Shown: piece after piece, positions 4,795-5,133 of the stretch
Layout: the number at the start of each line of letters is the position of its first letter
Numbering within the stretch: the stretch's first letter is position 1
Assembly (NCBI GenBank): GCA_029263945.1
Contig: JARIDM010000120.1
Location: forward strand, 1 to 5,133
DNA: 5,133 nt
Origin: Sporosarcina sp.
GTDB taxonomy: Bacteria > Bacillota > Bacilli > Bacillales_A > Planococcaceae
Reading direction: 5' to 3'
Made by a program: the position numbers and the translations under genes
The notes under the pieces: generated by a model
What the model was told of the DNA's origin: nothing
What the model saw: the letters and a program-made list of their open reading frames with translations, nothing else
Databases searched by the model: none

Positions 4795-5133
4795 TTAGTG
4801 TTTCGTGGAGTAATCACGTTTACGTGGAGGAACGATCGATACATCTATGTCCTCATAATGGAAAATCGGCGCTGATTCACCATCAAATTTTGCCATCGTC
4901 GTTTTCATAAAGTTTTCATCATCACGGTTTGGATAGTCTGGCTTATAATGCGCACCACGACTTTCATTTCGATTAAGTGCGCCAAGTGTAATTACTCTTG
5001 CTAGGTATAGCATGTTTTTTAATTGACGCGTAAACGTTGCCCCTTGGTTAGACCATTGTTGTGTGTCGGTCATATTGATATTTTCATATCTTTCAAGAAG
5101 TTCAACAATTTTAGCATCCGTTTCTTCTAAACG
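4795..5133 (-). CDS. sdhA: Succinate dehydrogenase flavoprotein subunit, C-terminal part (start lies beyond the right edge)
   Basis: This is the last 112 codons of the FAD-carrying catalytic subunit of succinate dehydrogenase (complex II), which oxidises succinate to fumarate on the cytoplasmic face of the membrane. The frame stays open to position 5133, so the Met at 5073 is internal; residues RLEETDAKIVELLERYENIN precede it. The family signature near the C-terminus is visible as NRNESRGAHYKPDYPNRDD, equivalent to the SRGAH...PDRDDENW block of SdhA/FrdA proteins. The end (DVSIVPPRKRDY) also fits the Bacillus-type subunit. The TAA stop lies 17 nt before the sdhB ATG, so the two genes are cotranscribed. 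In B. subtilis the operon is sdhCAB, so sdhC and the promoter should lie to the right of the window. The catalytic and FAD-binding N-terminal regions are not visible here. Identity is secure. Confidence 0.96.
   Translation of the reverse strand, partial: RLEETDAKIVELLERYENINMTDTQQWSNQGATFTRQLKNMLYLARVITLGALNRNESRGAHYKPDYPNRDDENFMKTTMAKFDGESAPIFHYEDIDVSIVPPRKRDYSTKH

Noticed and set aside
4795..5073. Separate 92-residue protein starting at the Met at 5073
   Set aside because: The frame is open to the window edge, and the residues upstream continue the SdhA sequence. It is the end of sdhA, not a small gene.

Overview
The window is a stretch of Firmicutes (Bacillales) chromosome in which every real gene lies on the minus strand. 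Three things identify the lineage. The first is a near-canonical gerE, the last transcription factor of the mother cell, which is found in endospore formers. The second is the gene order sdhA-sdhB-gerE-marR(ysmB)-murI(racE)-rph-rdgB(ysnA)-ysnB, recalled from Bacillus subtilis. The third is AT-rich DNA with strong AGGAGG-type ribosome binding sites. The absence of gerM between murI and rph, and of ysmA between sdhB and gerE, suggests a relative outside the B. subtilis group, perhaps a Planococcaceae-type genus. That placement is an inference.

Layout, read in the direction of transcription (right to left). Positions 5133-4795 hold the C-terminal end of the succinate dehydrogenase flavoprotein. 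sdhB follows at 4777-3998 and ends at a strong intrinsic terminator (3950-3989). A spacer of about 150 bp carries a good sigma-K promoter, and gerE (3799-3575, TTG start) follows. After a 69-bp gap without a clear terminator come a MarR-family regulator (3505-3035, TTG start) and glutamate racemase (3024-2227, GTG start), closed by a second intrinsic terminator (2187-2221). A candidate extended -10 promoter then precedes a tightly coupled three-gene unit: RNase PH (2125-1364), dITP/XTP pyrophosphatase (1367-753) and a YfcE/YsnB-type metallophosphoesterase (756-262). Neighbouring genes in this unit overlap by 4 nt.

Positions 1-261 hold no recognisable gene. They contain a 14-nt inverted repeat around a 13-codon mini-ORF. 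Further left is a consensus leftward sigma-A promoter (TTGACA, 18 bp, TATAAT) whose start region is covered by two TTGT-N4-ACAA dyads exactly 22 bp apart. This is the least explained part of the window and probably the control region of a regulated gene just beyond position 1.

Functionally the window joins respiration and the TCA cycle (SdhAB), late sporulation control (GerE), cell-wall D-glutamate supply (MurI) and RNA/nucleotide housekeeping (Rph, RdgB, YsnB). I see no mobile element, CRISPR array, RNA gene or defence system. The region looks like vertically inherited core genome with some lineage-specific gene losses or rearrangements.
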